A stretch of DNA of 45,227 bases from Zychaea mexicana (Eukaryota > Mucoromycota > Mucoromycetes > Mucorales > Lichtheimiaceae), in contig NW_026516874.1 in the NCBI RefSeq assembly GCF_025766255.1, positions 1 through 45,227 of the forward strand, given 5' to 3'. Shown in pieces: positions 12,486-23,355 of the stretch. The translations under genes were made by a program, and so were the position numbers. A model generated the notes under the pieces. That model worked only from the letters and a program-made list of their open reading frames with translations, was not told where the DNA came from and made no database searches. Position 1 is the stretch's first letter. Each line of letters begins with the position of its first letter.

Positions 12486-13613
12486 TCATGTTGCTATCGC
12501 CGTTGTCTGTCTGCTTACCCACCACTTGCGCCTGATCCAGCAGAGCGGAGGAAGGTGATTGATAAGCCTTTTATAACCGCTGTTGTTATTTGACGAGCGT
12601 TGACCCAACATGGAAACGTCCACAGCGAGGCATAGCGGTGTGATATAGCGGGCTGTGCCTTGATTACGGTCTACTGCTGCCACTGCATTTGAGCATGGAG
12701 AGCGTGCATACTGTTTGTTATTGTATTGGTCATGCTGCTGTGGTAATGATGCACTACTGCTGTTGCTGCTACTACTGGTCGAAGCGCAGTCGAATGCTGG
12801 CGACGATGTTACGGGTTGCTGGATGCTGACTGAGTACATGAGCCGCCACGATGGTGGAAGTGATGAAGCATTAGTAAAAGCATGTGACGCATTGTTGTTG
12901 CTGTTGTGATAGATCTTGGCAGCTAGCCTTTCTTGGACAAGGTGATGCTTTGCTCTTATGCTTCGAATTCCGCACCGTTGAATGCCTATGCGTCGCGTCT
13001 GCCGTGTTATGCTCGTCCGTTCTAGCGGGTGTTCTCGGTTTTCGATGGATTTCTTTTTCTTTTCTCGGTAGCGGCGAGTATCTTTTATGAACAGTGATGA
13101 TGATTTCAAGTCGTCACCGTGTAAAACTTCGATCTTCCTTAGAGTAGGAGTGTCTGACGACCCGTCACACCGATATCGCTTAAAGCAGTACTCTCGTCGA
13201 GGATGATGATCATTACCGCTCGAATCGCTGCTGGTGGATGTAGGGATAAATGTAGCACTTAATGTGGTTTCATCAAGTGAGTCAAAACTGTAACGGCATG
13301 TCCATCGCCCTCGGCCCTCCTGATCAATCATTGTTGTAAGCTGAATATCCGGCAAAAGATATAATCGCAAGAGCTGGCACACTAGCCCACGAAACCGGTT
13401 TGATGCTTGTGCTATGGCATAGAGCGACTTGAAATCGAGCTCAGGACATAAGAGCAAATATAGCAATACGTCGTCAGAGAGTCGGTAAATCGGTGGTGGC
13501 AATGCATTCGACTGTTGGTGTTGAGGACGACGATGATAAAACTTGTATGTTGTTGTAGACATCCTTGCAGTAGTTGTCGCCCACGAGCGGTATTTTTTCA
13601 TGTCAAGCCCCAT
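12486..13613 (-). CDS. F-box domain protein
   Basis: A single uninterrupted frame of 375 residues. Residues about 42-78 (IYRLSDDVLLYLLLCPELD, then a Leu/Ala-rich helix ending SNRFRGLV) fit the F-box pattern, which binds Skp1 in SCF ubiquitin ligases (family knowledge). The rest has basic patches, Ser-rich and Gln-rich low-complexity runs (about 140-160, 225-320), and more ordered stretches such as WRLMYSVS and YITPLCLAVDVSMLG that may form a substrate-facing domain. No LRR, WD40 or Kelch repeats are seen, so the substrate is unknown. A second ATG at residue 5 could also serve as start. No intron is needed. Confidence 0.72.
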   Translation of the reverse strand: MGLDMKKYRSWATTTARMSTTTYKFYHRRPQHQQSNALPPPIYRLSDDVLLYLLLCPELDFKSLYAIAQASNRFRGLVCQLLRLYLLPDIQLTTMIDQEGRGRWTCRYSFDSLDETTLSATFIPTSTSSDSSGNDHHPRREYCFKRYRCDGSSDTPTLRKIEVLHGDDLKSSSLFIKDTRRYREKKKKSIENREHPLERTSITRQTRRIGIQRCGIRSIRAKHHLVQERLAAKIYHNSNNNASHAFTNASSLPPSWRLMYSVSIQQPVTSSPAFDCASTSSSSNSSSASLPQQHDQYNNKQYARSPCSNAVAAVDRNQGTARYITPLCLAVDVSMLGQRSSNNNSGYKRLINHLPPLCWIRRKWWVSRQTTAIAT

Positions 13614-16600
13614 TATTAATGACTATTTTTACAACAAAAGGAAGAGAGGGGGTTGGTTCCTTATATACAAATGCAAGTTTGTCTTTCAAATAAACAAGAA
13701 GAATGGGAGAGAGGAATGGGAGAGAGAAAGAATAAAAGAAAAGACTAAAATATAGATCAAGGAAATTTATCAAAAAGGAAGGTCAGGTGTGCGTCCTGAA
13801 AGAATCCAACGATTGCAGGTTTATTTTGAGTAACAAGGGGTGGCTGTGCGGTTCGCGCTGCAAACGCAACCTGTTACTAGCCAAGATGTAAAAGCGGGGC
13901 AAGTTTAAAGCTCGGCTTACATATTATTTCGCCATCATCAGCAGGACTGTGCTTTTTCCTGGCCGCCGAATCCAAAGAAAGGGGGGGGTCATATAACATA
14001 AAATATGTAAATCGTAGACGAGAGTTACAAAGGGGTCTTTGTAATGCCGTGGTAAATTCCGTTCAAACGTGAGAGAGAGGACAAAAAGAAGGTTTAAAAG
14101 CATACCGAGTGCACAAAGAGCTAATCACTTATTTTCAGCAATAGTAGTAGAATGCTATGTCGTATATGCAAAGCATTCCGCTCTTTCCATACGGGAATAT
14201 ATAAGTTATTGGATGTGCGTCACATCCATCGACTGTCTAGTAATGTTGTTAGCATGCCGGCTCTCTGTTGAATCCTGCTCTGTCCTTCATTCCCCGTGGT
14301 TAAACTGAGCTTTGCATTTACCATAATACCCCTCCCCCACTACCAGATTAAAACTTTTACTAGGTCGAGACTTACAATTGACATAGTTTGCTCAGAACAC
14401 ACAAAGTGGGATAAACAATAGCGTCCTTTCTTTTGCTGAAGTTTTTTTTAAACCGTACACACCTTTTGTATCCAATATTACATATGAAGCATATTACCCT
14501 CCTTCTTTCTCGTATTTTATACAGAAAAATATAGATGAATACATATTACTGTAGTCAATGCTAAAGGCATCGACTTCACCCAACAATTGCGTGTTTAAGG
14601 TGTTAACTCTTAACGGATTATCCTCCTTCCCGCTTCTCTCTGTGTCTTTTAAATGAGATAACTACATATACCTTGCTATACAGATGCATGTACACTTCTA
14701 GAAAGATTAATAACGAAGAATCTATGGTGAACCGTCAACTCTATTAAGACAGTTGAGAAGTGTACACCAGCATAATATTGCTAGGCTAGAATTGTTGCAG
14801 ATATCACCAATAAAAAGCTCTCGTTCATTGGACTTACCAAAGTATATGCTACTTGTGCTCAAACTCAATTAGATTAGTGATAGCCTTATTAATGTAGAAC
14901 AATGGTAACATATTCCATGATCAACGAGTGGTGCATGATCCAAACAGACTGTGCTGAAGCAATAAAAGTAATTGGTGGTATTGCTGCTGCAATTTGTAGA
15001 CACTGCATATCCTTCCCCATCGTGCATGCATGGAGCACTAAAAACAGCTCTATTGCGAATATAAGGTTTATGAACAAACGTGAGGGCACCTGTCCTGCTT
15101 CTTTTGGATATTTCACCTTTATAGCTTGTTTGCCACACACTGAGACACAGGCATTTTTTTGTCCCTTCTTTGACTATCGTTTTTAGAACGTGTCACTATA
15201 AATTATTATATAAGATGTGATCGGTCGCTTAGTTTTGTCATTTCACTACTTGCTTGTGCAGCACAGATATATATAATACTCATATCCGTTAAAAATTGTA
15301 AATAGTCGCACCATTCTGTAATAGGCATCGATTAATGTTAATCAGCGTTCCTGACTTGTTATGGAGAGAAAGAAAAAGATATATCCATCTTTAAATGCAG
15401 TACAACGAGATTATTTGACTTGCCGTATAACCGTTCATTTTTGAAAGAAAGGAGAAAACACGTTGACATGTTTTGCAGTATGATAGAGCATAAAGAATTT
15501 AAAAAGGAGAGAAAAAATTATGGCTTATTACTATGTTGATCGAAGTCCACGTACGTTAAATTAAAATGTACACTATACGTGGTAGTAGATGCTACTACTG
15601 TCGGTAAAGTGATAACAAAGTTTACAGCTAGCTTCAATGCCCAAGCCATCATAATGAAACCATTAGCCAAACAAACTGGTACAAAATCAGGCTTAATGAG
15701 CAATTGTTTGGTCACCCGCACCAATTACAGTATTACAGCAGCATCAACGCAAGATGCACATAAAACAGTCTATATTGCAGCTGCTGTCGTTTATTTTATC
15801 ATCACTACCAGCTGCAAACAAGTCGTGCTATGTACATGAATGCGAAAAAGAAAATCTGCCTTTTCGCAGAAGAGAGAAGCCAGCGTACATGTTGTCTCCT
15901 GCCGTTATTCGTTTTTGCCTAAATTAGTAATAATCGTCGCACGCGTTATAGTTTGTTAATAAAACTTCTCGTACAGTAACAATATACTGATTTTGATCAA
16001 GTAAACAAAGTAAAAAGGATGACGACGTGATCGTTTGTACGGCATTTTATATTTCAAGGGGTAGGGGATGCTAAAAAAAGCCAAAACCCCGTAAACAGAT
16101 AGCAGAACATTATATCTAGGTGAAAAATGGAGGTTCCGTACAAGAGGCGGCAGGCACTTCCTGCTAATATAACGACAAATTACATACTGCTGCTCCTGAC
16201 GCAGCTAGTAGTAGCAGAGAGGAACGAGTCCACAATTATGATTTATCAGTTTTGCGCCAATGCTAATACGTGGAATCAAGAAGGTATGGTTGTGGCAACG
16301 GCGAGAAACAAATCTATCAATTGTCTAGCTAATTGCAGCTGGCCTCAATCAACGTCACACGCATACATAGCTTTCTGTCAAGGTATATGATGACACGAGA
16401 AAGGGAAGGGCCATCATCATGGAAATGGCGCTTGTTAACCGATTAATGCTTTTTAATTTGGTGTTGGAAATAATGTTGATTAAAGCGTATGCCGCCTGGT
16501 GTGTTTTCAACATGAATTACGCAGGACAATATATAAACCAAAAAGTCCACCCACATAATTAAGTATGGCACATCTCTTTTGTGTGTAGCTCACATCTCGT

Positions 16601-16889
16601 TTGCTCAGAGGGTGTTCTTTTATTGATTGTTACATATGACGATGGAGCACCAGGTTCCTCGGGTTCCTTCCGCCCCCGTATTTACTGTCTCAACTTCGCC
16701 ATCACCCGTCCTCCGCTCCCATTTTTCCCGCCAATAGATACTAGCATCCTTCTAAACTGTTTGGGATGAATATTGTTCTTGTCCCTCCTTCATCCAAGTC
16801 GATTCCCCACGAGTCTTTTAGCCGTTTTTCAGACTCACTGACGGCACATAATGCGGCTCAGTTTTTGTGATTCTGCAACTGTAATCGCA
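13614..16889. other. gene-poor stretch between the F-box gene and the F-box relic
   Basis: The first part is the F-box promoter region, purine-rich on the plus strand (about 13640-13760). A hairpin with 11-bp perfect outer arms lies at 14689-14766. Two minus-strand frames (14889-15140 and 15518-15724) encode short peptides with long hydrophobic runs, and a plus-strand frame (16127-16390) has an ATG but no recognisable domain. None has clear homology or splice structure. I report them as seen, not as genes. Confidence 0.5.
14689..14766. repeat. stem-loop with 11-bp perfect arms
   Basis: TGTACACTTCT at 14689-14699 is exactly complementary to AGAAGTGTACA at 14756-14766. An inner pair TCAACT/AGTTGA (14735-14740, 14751-14756) sits at its right side. 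It may be a small MITE-like remnant or a chance fold. No target-site duplication was identified. Confidence 0.55.
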
Positions 16890-18842
16890 ACTTATCCTTC
16901 CACCGTGCACATTACTGAATGCAGGGGTGCATTATCTGCTTCAAACAGACTTCGCAAAAGTATGTATATATATACTTGTGCCATTTTTTTTACTGAGTCT
17001 TTAAGCGTGATTTTTTTTAACTTGGTGCTCCGAGATTTGCAAGCGTTGATAACGACTAAAGAGTTTAAAGTCGCTTCATCTTCACCATCGAGTCCGAGTG
17101 CTAGCACCTGGAGACTTTGGCGGTGTTTCTTGATAAGCAATGCCACGGTGGTATCGTAGTTCACACAATAGAAAGCCCACAACAAAGAACTTTTAATCCT
17201 GGTACATGCGGTGTTGCGTTGTTCACTAGGTAACGAGCTGAAAGACGGCCTTTATCGTTTGTATTGACGATGTAGATGTCGCTTATTTTATAGCAGTACT
17301 TCTGGACGTTTTCGAGTACTTGTCGTATTCAAGCTGCGTTGCATCGACAAATTTCCTCCAGGGCGAAATGCTACAAGTTTGAAAAGCGTGGCATCAATTC
17401 AAGAAAGGCCTCTATTACTGCACTTTGAAATGTGCCGTACAGATGGTCATGTTGGGTTGAATGGGTGGTACGCCAGTAGGTCGAGATATTGAAACGGGAC
17501 GTGTAGTACAGTAGATAAAGGTAGGTAAGTAGCAAAACATATCGATGCCAGGGCACATGGCAAGGACCCAATCAAACCAGTCAATGGAGCAACCTTGAAC
17601 ACTCTTGAACTTGACATTGCCAAGATTCTTATTGCTCAGTCCGATAAGTTGGTATATCAAATCAGCGGATAAGTAGTCGTCGTATACTTTGGCCTGATAT
17701 CTAAAGTAAAAAACTCGATTTGAGGTATCAAGTCCGGTACAGTAATAAGTAGTAGGTCAGCCATACAATAAATACAGAAGTTATAAATACCCACCTAAAG
17801 ACTCAAGTTACTTTCATTAGTTGCAGTCATGTACTTGATGACGTTTTCTATCGCTTTTTCGATGTTTCCTTGGGATCAAACACGATTTGTTTCACGTGTC
17901 GCTAAGGAATAGCAGAGAGTGCTTTTTAACATAGGGCTTTTCTCCTCCTCTTCCCTTTTATATATGAGCAAATTCAGTCAACCCCTCTTTCGTGATCAAA
18001 TTGCCCAGTCTCGTATCATCTTGCTGGGGCCAAAACGCTTTTAAAACACTTTCGTTGTCACCAGTACCAAACATAATGGAGTTGCCATCCATCAGCCGTG
18101 AATTTGGAAAGCTGATCACATTGCGCAATGTTTTTGCTTGAACATCCGGTGTCTTCATCTGTAGTCCAGGTTTGTGAAAACGGTTTGCGGGATTGAACGT
18201 GGAAAGAACCAAGATCAAGTCGACAATTCGCCGAGCGCCTTCAAAAGGTATCTTAGAACGAGCGACACGGACTGGTGACGTAAGTATTAAGGCTTTGCTA
18301 AAAGATGCCATATCTTGCGCATAAAAGTCGCTCTTGAGTGTAATGACATTTTCATAAAGGCGAATTTTCCTCAAGTTCGGAGCGCTATGGGTTGCAAGCG
18401 CGTGGAATACCTCGATCCCTTAAATCCTGTGCTGCTTGTTGAGTCAAGTACTATGTCACTCCTATGATAGATTCATAGATGAGCGAAGATAGTGTTGTTC
18501 TGTTCCACACTTCGAACCAGTCGTTCATGTATGCATCGAATGATTCCAAAATTTGCACGTCATACTAAGTACGACACAAGAATGATAATGAACACCCGAG
18601 AGGATGCGTAAGAGAGCCTCTTTGGACAGAGTTCGCATTAGCCATCTATTTTACTGTTGGATCGCATCCTTGATATGTTTCTCTGCAGTAAATAGCGCGT
18701 CGTAGCGGCTGCCAGATTTTGGTACGCGAGTAAGTTCACGCGTATAGGTCAAAAACACCTCTCGTAAGTTGCTTGGCAAGTGATACAAGTTGCCTGAACG
18801 TAGTCGCATGGTGGCATCGGTGCTCGAGTGCCTGAAGCGCAT
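16890..18842 (-). pseudogene. degenerate F-box protein gene (TPR/F-box/LRR-like type)
   Basis: Read on the minus strand, pieces come in the order of a known Mucorales-type F-box protein. First is a helical, TPR-end-like part (LTRVPKSGSRYDALFTAEK, 18842-18654). After a TAA, and in the same frame, comes an F-box-like segment (LSKEALLRILSGVHYHSC, then LSMTCKFW). Then follow Leu-rich fragments: APNLRKIRLYEN (about 18390-17958), a block around 17415-17690, QKYCYKISDIYIVN (about 17290) and KKHRQSLQVLALGLDGEDE (about 17110). The pieces change frame several times and stops interrupt them. I see no GT-AG pairs that repair the frame, so I call it a pseudogene. A heavily spliced live gene is not excluded. 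Confidence 0.55.
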
Positions 18843-20381
18843 CGTTTAATGCAGATTAGTAATTTTGCTTAATTTCAAGCGCTGTTGCTCTTTGTACGTG
18901 TACTTTTGTTGCAGGTCTCGTCATAGTGACCGAGAGCATTGTCGACGTTGTTGCTTCGCAATGAAGCTTTGCTTCTGCCGGCGTGTTCCGAATTCGAGTT
19001 AAAGGTCTAACACTTTATCTTTAAATCAACTATTTTGTTCAAGAAAAGGCGGTCCGGAAAGGTTTTTGAATTTCATTGTAATTGTGGATTGCTTGCTTGT
19101 GACAATTGCATGCCATTACATCGTAGTTACACAAGCAATAGGCTGATACATGCCGTTGGGAGTACTAGCCAGTTTATGCGCGAGCATGAACTCTTCAGGG
19201 CAGGAAAACGTTCGTGGAACAATGGCTATCATATCACTACTACATAAATTGACAAACAGTCATTGTAACAGGGTTTATTACTATGGAGGCAAATCGATAG
19301 TTTCTCTTTAACACTGTAAAAAGCCTGATGATATCCCCATGGATGGCAAGGAGCAACCCATCTTACAGGCTTACCATGTAATTGTCTTTTGATGGATTGA
19401 CGTTGCCCTACATGTAACACGCAGTGTACCATGTACTAGCTGGCATACTATCTCTCAGGAAATCAAGATCTTTTTTGTTTCTTAAAAAAAACCATCGACA
19501 ACCGTATGCCTTTAAATGCAATGATCGCACATTAGCAAGAACAGTAAAGAATATGCTAGCACTCGTTTTCACTTTTAAACTTGCTAGCGAGATACATTTA
19601 GTGCACAGTATGATAGGTAATTTCATGCTGAGCTCATCGACATTGTAGCATTGTCACCTTGTAAATTCTTTAGATCCCCTCGACCCATCTTCCGTAAGTC
19701 CCGATAATATCTAACTGGCGTTGATAAGTAACTGGTAAAGGATTTCAAAGCATGAAATCTAACCAAACAAAGCACTGTCGCCGCTGAAAAGAGGCGAGCA
19801 ATAACAACAACTAGCACATGTCAAACCAGGAAACCGCAACTCATAAAACAAACAGTAATACTTTCAATTACGGTACTCTTCCGGAGGACGAGAAAGAAAG
19901 AGTTGCTGCTACAATGGGCATCGTTATCCAGAGAAACTGAGTTTTCTTTGTGCAGTCTACGTTGCGAAATATCCGATATAGAAGAAGCTTTATAAAAACG
20001 TAGATTATATTATCTGTTATATACCCCACCCATTTTCCAAAGCGTTATCCACTTTCACTTTTACTGCTACGCTGGTCAGCAGGTAGAAAACTCAAAGCGC
20101 TCTATGTACAATACATGTAAAGAAGCAGCGAGAGTGGAAGGAAATCGATCGCATTCATAGTGGCTTAGCTGGAATTAAGCATCAAAAGCTGCCAAAACTA
20201 ATTGGGCGCCGCAGACGGAGGAGAGACACACAGAGAGAAAGAGCAAGGCAGGGCGGAATGCTTTTTGGGTTGCGCTGCCAGAAAATTGAAAGCGTAGCTT
20301 TGTGTCTTTGTCACTGCGGTGGTCGTTCGTTGGTCTATCTGCTTTTAACACTTATACGTATACACACTACTTGCCCCAATC
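18843..20381. other. intergenic region upstream of SmD1
   Basis: No supported gene. A 40-codon plus-strand frame (19818-19940, starting MSNQETATHK and containing YGTLPEDEKERVAATMG) looks protein-like but is isolated. Minus-strand frames at 19229-19817 are not recognisable. The last 300 bp should contain the SmD1 promoter, including a purine-rich run at about 20215-20250. Confidence 0.5.
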
Positions 20382-21111
20382 ATGAAATTAGTGAGGTAAC
20401 GTATATTGCAAATCTTTATAACGATCGCGACTTGTTTTATATGCTCTTTATATTTCTGTATAATACACCAGTGCATTGGTTTTGATGTTTTCATCTAATT
20501 TCCATGTCTGTATACGCGTCAACTCACATTTTTCGAATCGATCTTGTAGATTTTTAATGAAACTGAATAACGAGACGGTTACCGTCGAGTTGAAAAACGG
20601 CACAGTTGTTCACGGCACGATCACTGGTAACAAATTGACGCAAACCATTTATAACACATATGAATAAAAGATAATGCAAACGAAGCAATCAAATTAACAC
20701 GATTGGGTGCGTTTTTTTTCTTTCGCTTTTATAAAGGTGTCGACATGAGCATGAACACACACTTGAAGACGGTCAAGATGACTGTAAAGAACCGAGACCC
20801 TACTAGTTTGGATTCACTTAGCATTCGAGGAAACAACATTCGATGCGTTATTCTTCCTGACAGTTTACCGCTCGACACACTGCTTATTGACGATTCACCA
20901 AAGTCCAAGGGCAAGAAGAAAGAAGGTTTGTTAATTCTCTTTTTCTATGATTCTCCTCTCTATATCGTTACACTATATAATGAAACGTAATAACTAAATA
21001 TGTGATTGAATGTTAATAGCACCCGCGGCTCGCGGACGTGGACGTGGTATTCGTGGTGGTGGTGGCGGTGGCGGCGGTGGTCGTGGAGGAAGAGGCAGAG
21101 GCAGGCGTTAA
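20382..21111 (+). CDS. SMD1: small nuclear ribonucleoprotein Sm D1
   Basis: Four exons (20382-20395, 20550-20626, 20737-20925, 21020-21111) encode 123 residues. The protein opens [20 protein letters not shown] (Sm1 motif) and continues through [12 protein letters not shown] and [18 protein letters not shown] (Sm2 motif). It ends in a Gly/Arg tail ([11 protein letters not shown]... RGRGRR), as in SmD1 of animals and fungi. It is a core subunit of the Sm ring on U1, U2, U4 and U5 snRNAs; the RG tail is a known site of symmetric arginine dimethylation and SMN binding in animals (family knowledge). The first coding exon is only 14 nt and is fixed by the conserved MKLVR start. An AATAAA lies about 60 nt after the stop. 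Confidence 0.97.
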
Positions 21112-21828
21112 AAAAAAGAAATATATTCATACGTATATTTTTTATATTTGCAACCAAAACGAAGCAAACCAATAAAACACACACATCCTCAACCAGTTTT
21201 CTCCTCTCAACAATACACAACCGCAACAACAGCAGTAGTTCCCTCACCATGAACACCGATAACACTTTGATTTATATTAAAAACAAGGTAGAAAAGATAA
21301 AGACTTTTCATTTTTAGACAAGCTGCGGCTGCTACTGGTGTTCAAGAGGAAGAGAGAAAGAGAGAGAGAGAAGGAAGGAGTGATGGGAGCTGCATCTACT
21401 ATCTATGTGCTCAGATGGAGATATAGGAACAGAAAGGAGAAAGAGGAGGGGGGGGGAGAGGATGAGTACATAATATTATTAAGGAGTTAGCGTGTACACT
21501 AAGTTGGACCCTGAATGAGGCAAGCAAAGAAAAGTAAAAGTTTATTGTGCGTAATTACTCGTAGTTACTATGGTTTCTGAAGAGAAAAGGTGAAGAAAAA
21601 AAAAGAGAGTGAGATGTGAAATAGATTGTGCGTGGACTGTGTGTATGTATGTAAAATGAGCATTAAACGAGGACGGTGATGCGAATATTATGGTTACTCT
21701 GTGCAAAAAAAAAGATATTAAAGGTGAAACTAAAATAGGAAAAGGTAATAGTTGCTATTGTAGTTGGCAGTAGTAATTGTAGGTGTAATAATAAAAAGAG
21801 ATAATAATAAGACTTTGTACAAAACATA
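21112..21828. other. convergent intergenic region between SmD1 and the zinc-finger gene
   Basis: It holds the 3' untranslated regions of both genes. Purine-rich runs on the plus strand (about 21340-21465, including (GA)n and a G9 run) stand out. No gene is seen. Confidence 0.7.
21171..21176 (+). terminator. candidate poly(A) signal of SmD1
   Basis: AATAAA, 60 nt downstream of the SmD1 stop codon, on the coding strand. Confidence 0.5.
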
Positions 21829-23355
21829 TCACACACTCTGGCCTGCTGAGGCATGATATCGTTTACTAGCAATGTGTCCCTGAACACGTTCATGGCGACG
21901 CAATGCATCCATCCGTGTGAACTTTTTGCCACACTGATTGCAGTAGCAAAACGGTCTGTTCTTCATATGGATTGATTGATGTCTTGACAAATCGTACGAG
22001 CGACGGAACGTTTGGCCACAGATTCTTCGTGAAGTAGGGTCCACTACATGTTCGCATAAGAATTGGCCTGGCGTTCTGCTAGATGATTTAATGGATGAAG
22101 CTCGACGACCTGTATGAATGGCGGTACTAGCAGTGGTTACAGCAACAGGAGCTGTTGTTGGAGCTACTGGAGCCGAGGAGCACGATGAAGCAGGAGAAGA
22201 AGGTGTTTGCGGAGGTGAACGGAGGAGATGTTGATCGATCGGTGCCATATTATGGGTAAGTGATGCAATTGTTGGCAGTTTTGGATACGGCGGTGATGGA
22301 GGCGCATGATGATGATGATGACTGCCAATAGCGCTAGGTCGGCGGAGCTCAAGCGGATGCACTGAAGATGATGATAATGATGTTGTAGGCGGCGTCATTG
22401 TCGTAGTTGGTTCGAACAAGGAGTTGTGTCGACGAGGCGGAGAGTAATACGGATGATAGAGATCAGGCAGCTTTCTTGCTTTCAAGTCATCGGCAGATAC
22501 AGCACGCTGTTTCTTTTTCATGATGGGCTCGTCGCAAAACGATACGCCAGAGTCCTTTCGGGCCGAACAAGATTGTTCGTCATGATGATAACTGAAAGAG
22601 GGCCGCATTTCCGCAGGATGAACCGCCCCAGCAGGAACAGGCGCGGCGTTGGGTGATGACCATCTGAGAACAGTCGGCTTGATGACCGGGACATCGTCCG
22701 GAGACTGTTGAGGAAACACTACAATACAGACCGATTCCTTTTTATTAGTATTCAACCACAAAAGTTATAGAGAGTGGCGAAAATAGATTCTTTCTTCGTC
22801 TGCTTACTGGGTAAACTTTCTCGGCGAAGAAGAGGGGGTGAGAGTGTTCGAGCCCGCTTGCGCTGCAGTATAAGCTCAAGGTAATGGCGCTCGGACATTT
22901 GCTTCAGTGCCTGTCTCAGGGAATGGTCGTCGTGCAGAATGTCGCAGCTATTATTCTTTTCGTAATGGTCATTATTGTCGTCGTTATTGCTGACGGTGAT
23001 ATAGTAGTCATTTATACAGAGATCCTATACATTTTAAAGAAACGTGAATCGGGTTAGTAACAAGACGCGTTTCTTTCTCTTTTCCCCGGTTCCTTCTCTC
23101 CTTCAATAAATACAGTACCTCAAGAGACGCAGCATGCCGCAATTTGTCGAGGAGCTCCTCGAATTGAGGAGCCTTGTCTTGATATATGCAAATATGCAGA
23201 GGAAAAGAGAGTGACTTTTCTTCAACTCGTACTCTATTGTGTTACGATAAATGTTTTAGCCATCCATTCCTATATTCGGTCGCTGTGTTACTACTAATGG
23301 ATGCTTTAAGGCTATCCCATTCTCACCTGAATCGATAGATTGTTTTATACATCAT
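21829..23355 (-). CDS. C2H2 zinc-finger protein with N-terminal PB1-like segment
   Basis: Four exons (23355-23327, 23233-23119, 23024-22808, 22718-21829) join in phase into 416 residues. Residues 1-95 (MMYKTIYRFRVRVEEKSLSF, FEELLDKLRHAASLEDLC, DYYITVSNND, SLRQALKQM) resemble a PB1/ubiquitin-fold domain: two strands, a helix, strands, then an acidic loop and a closing helix. Residues 100-330 are low complexity (Ser, Pro, His). Two C2H2 fingers end the protein: one with an unusually long Cys-Cys loop (C342-x11-C354-x12-H367-x3-H371), and a standard one (C380-x2-C383-x12-H396-x5-H402). A DNA-binding transcription factor is the likely role. The fingers are clear; the PB1 call is inference. The start codon is the first ATG of two in a row and precedes a good GTGAGA donor. 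Confidence 0.8.
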
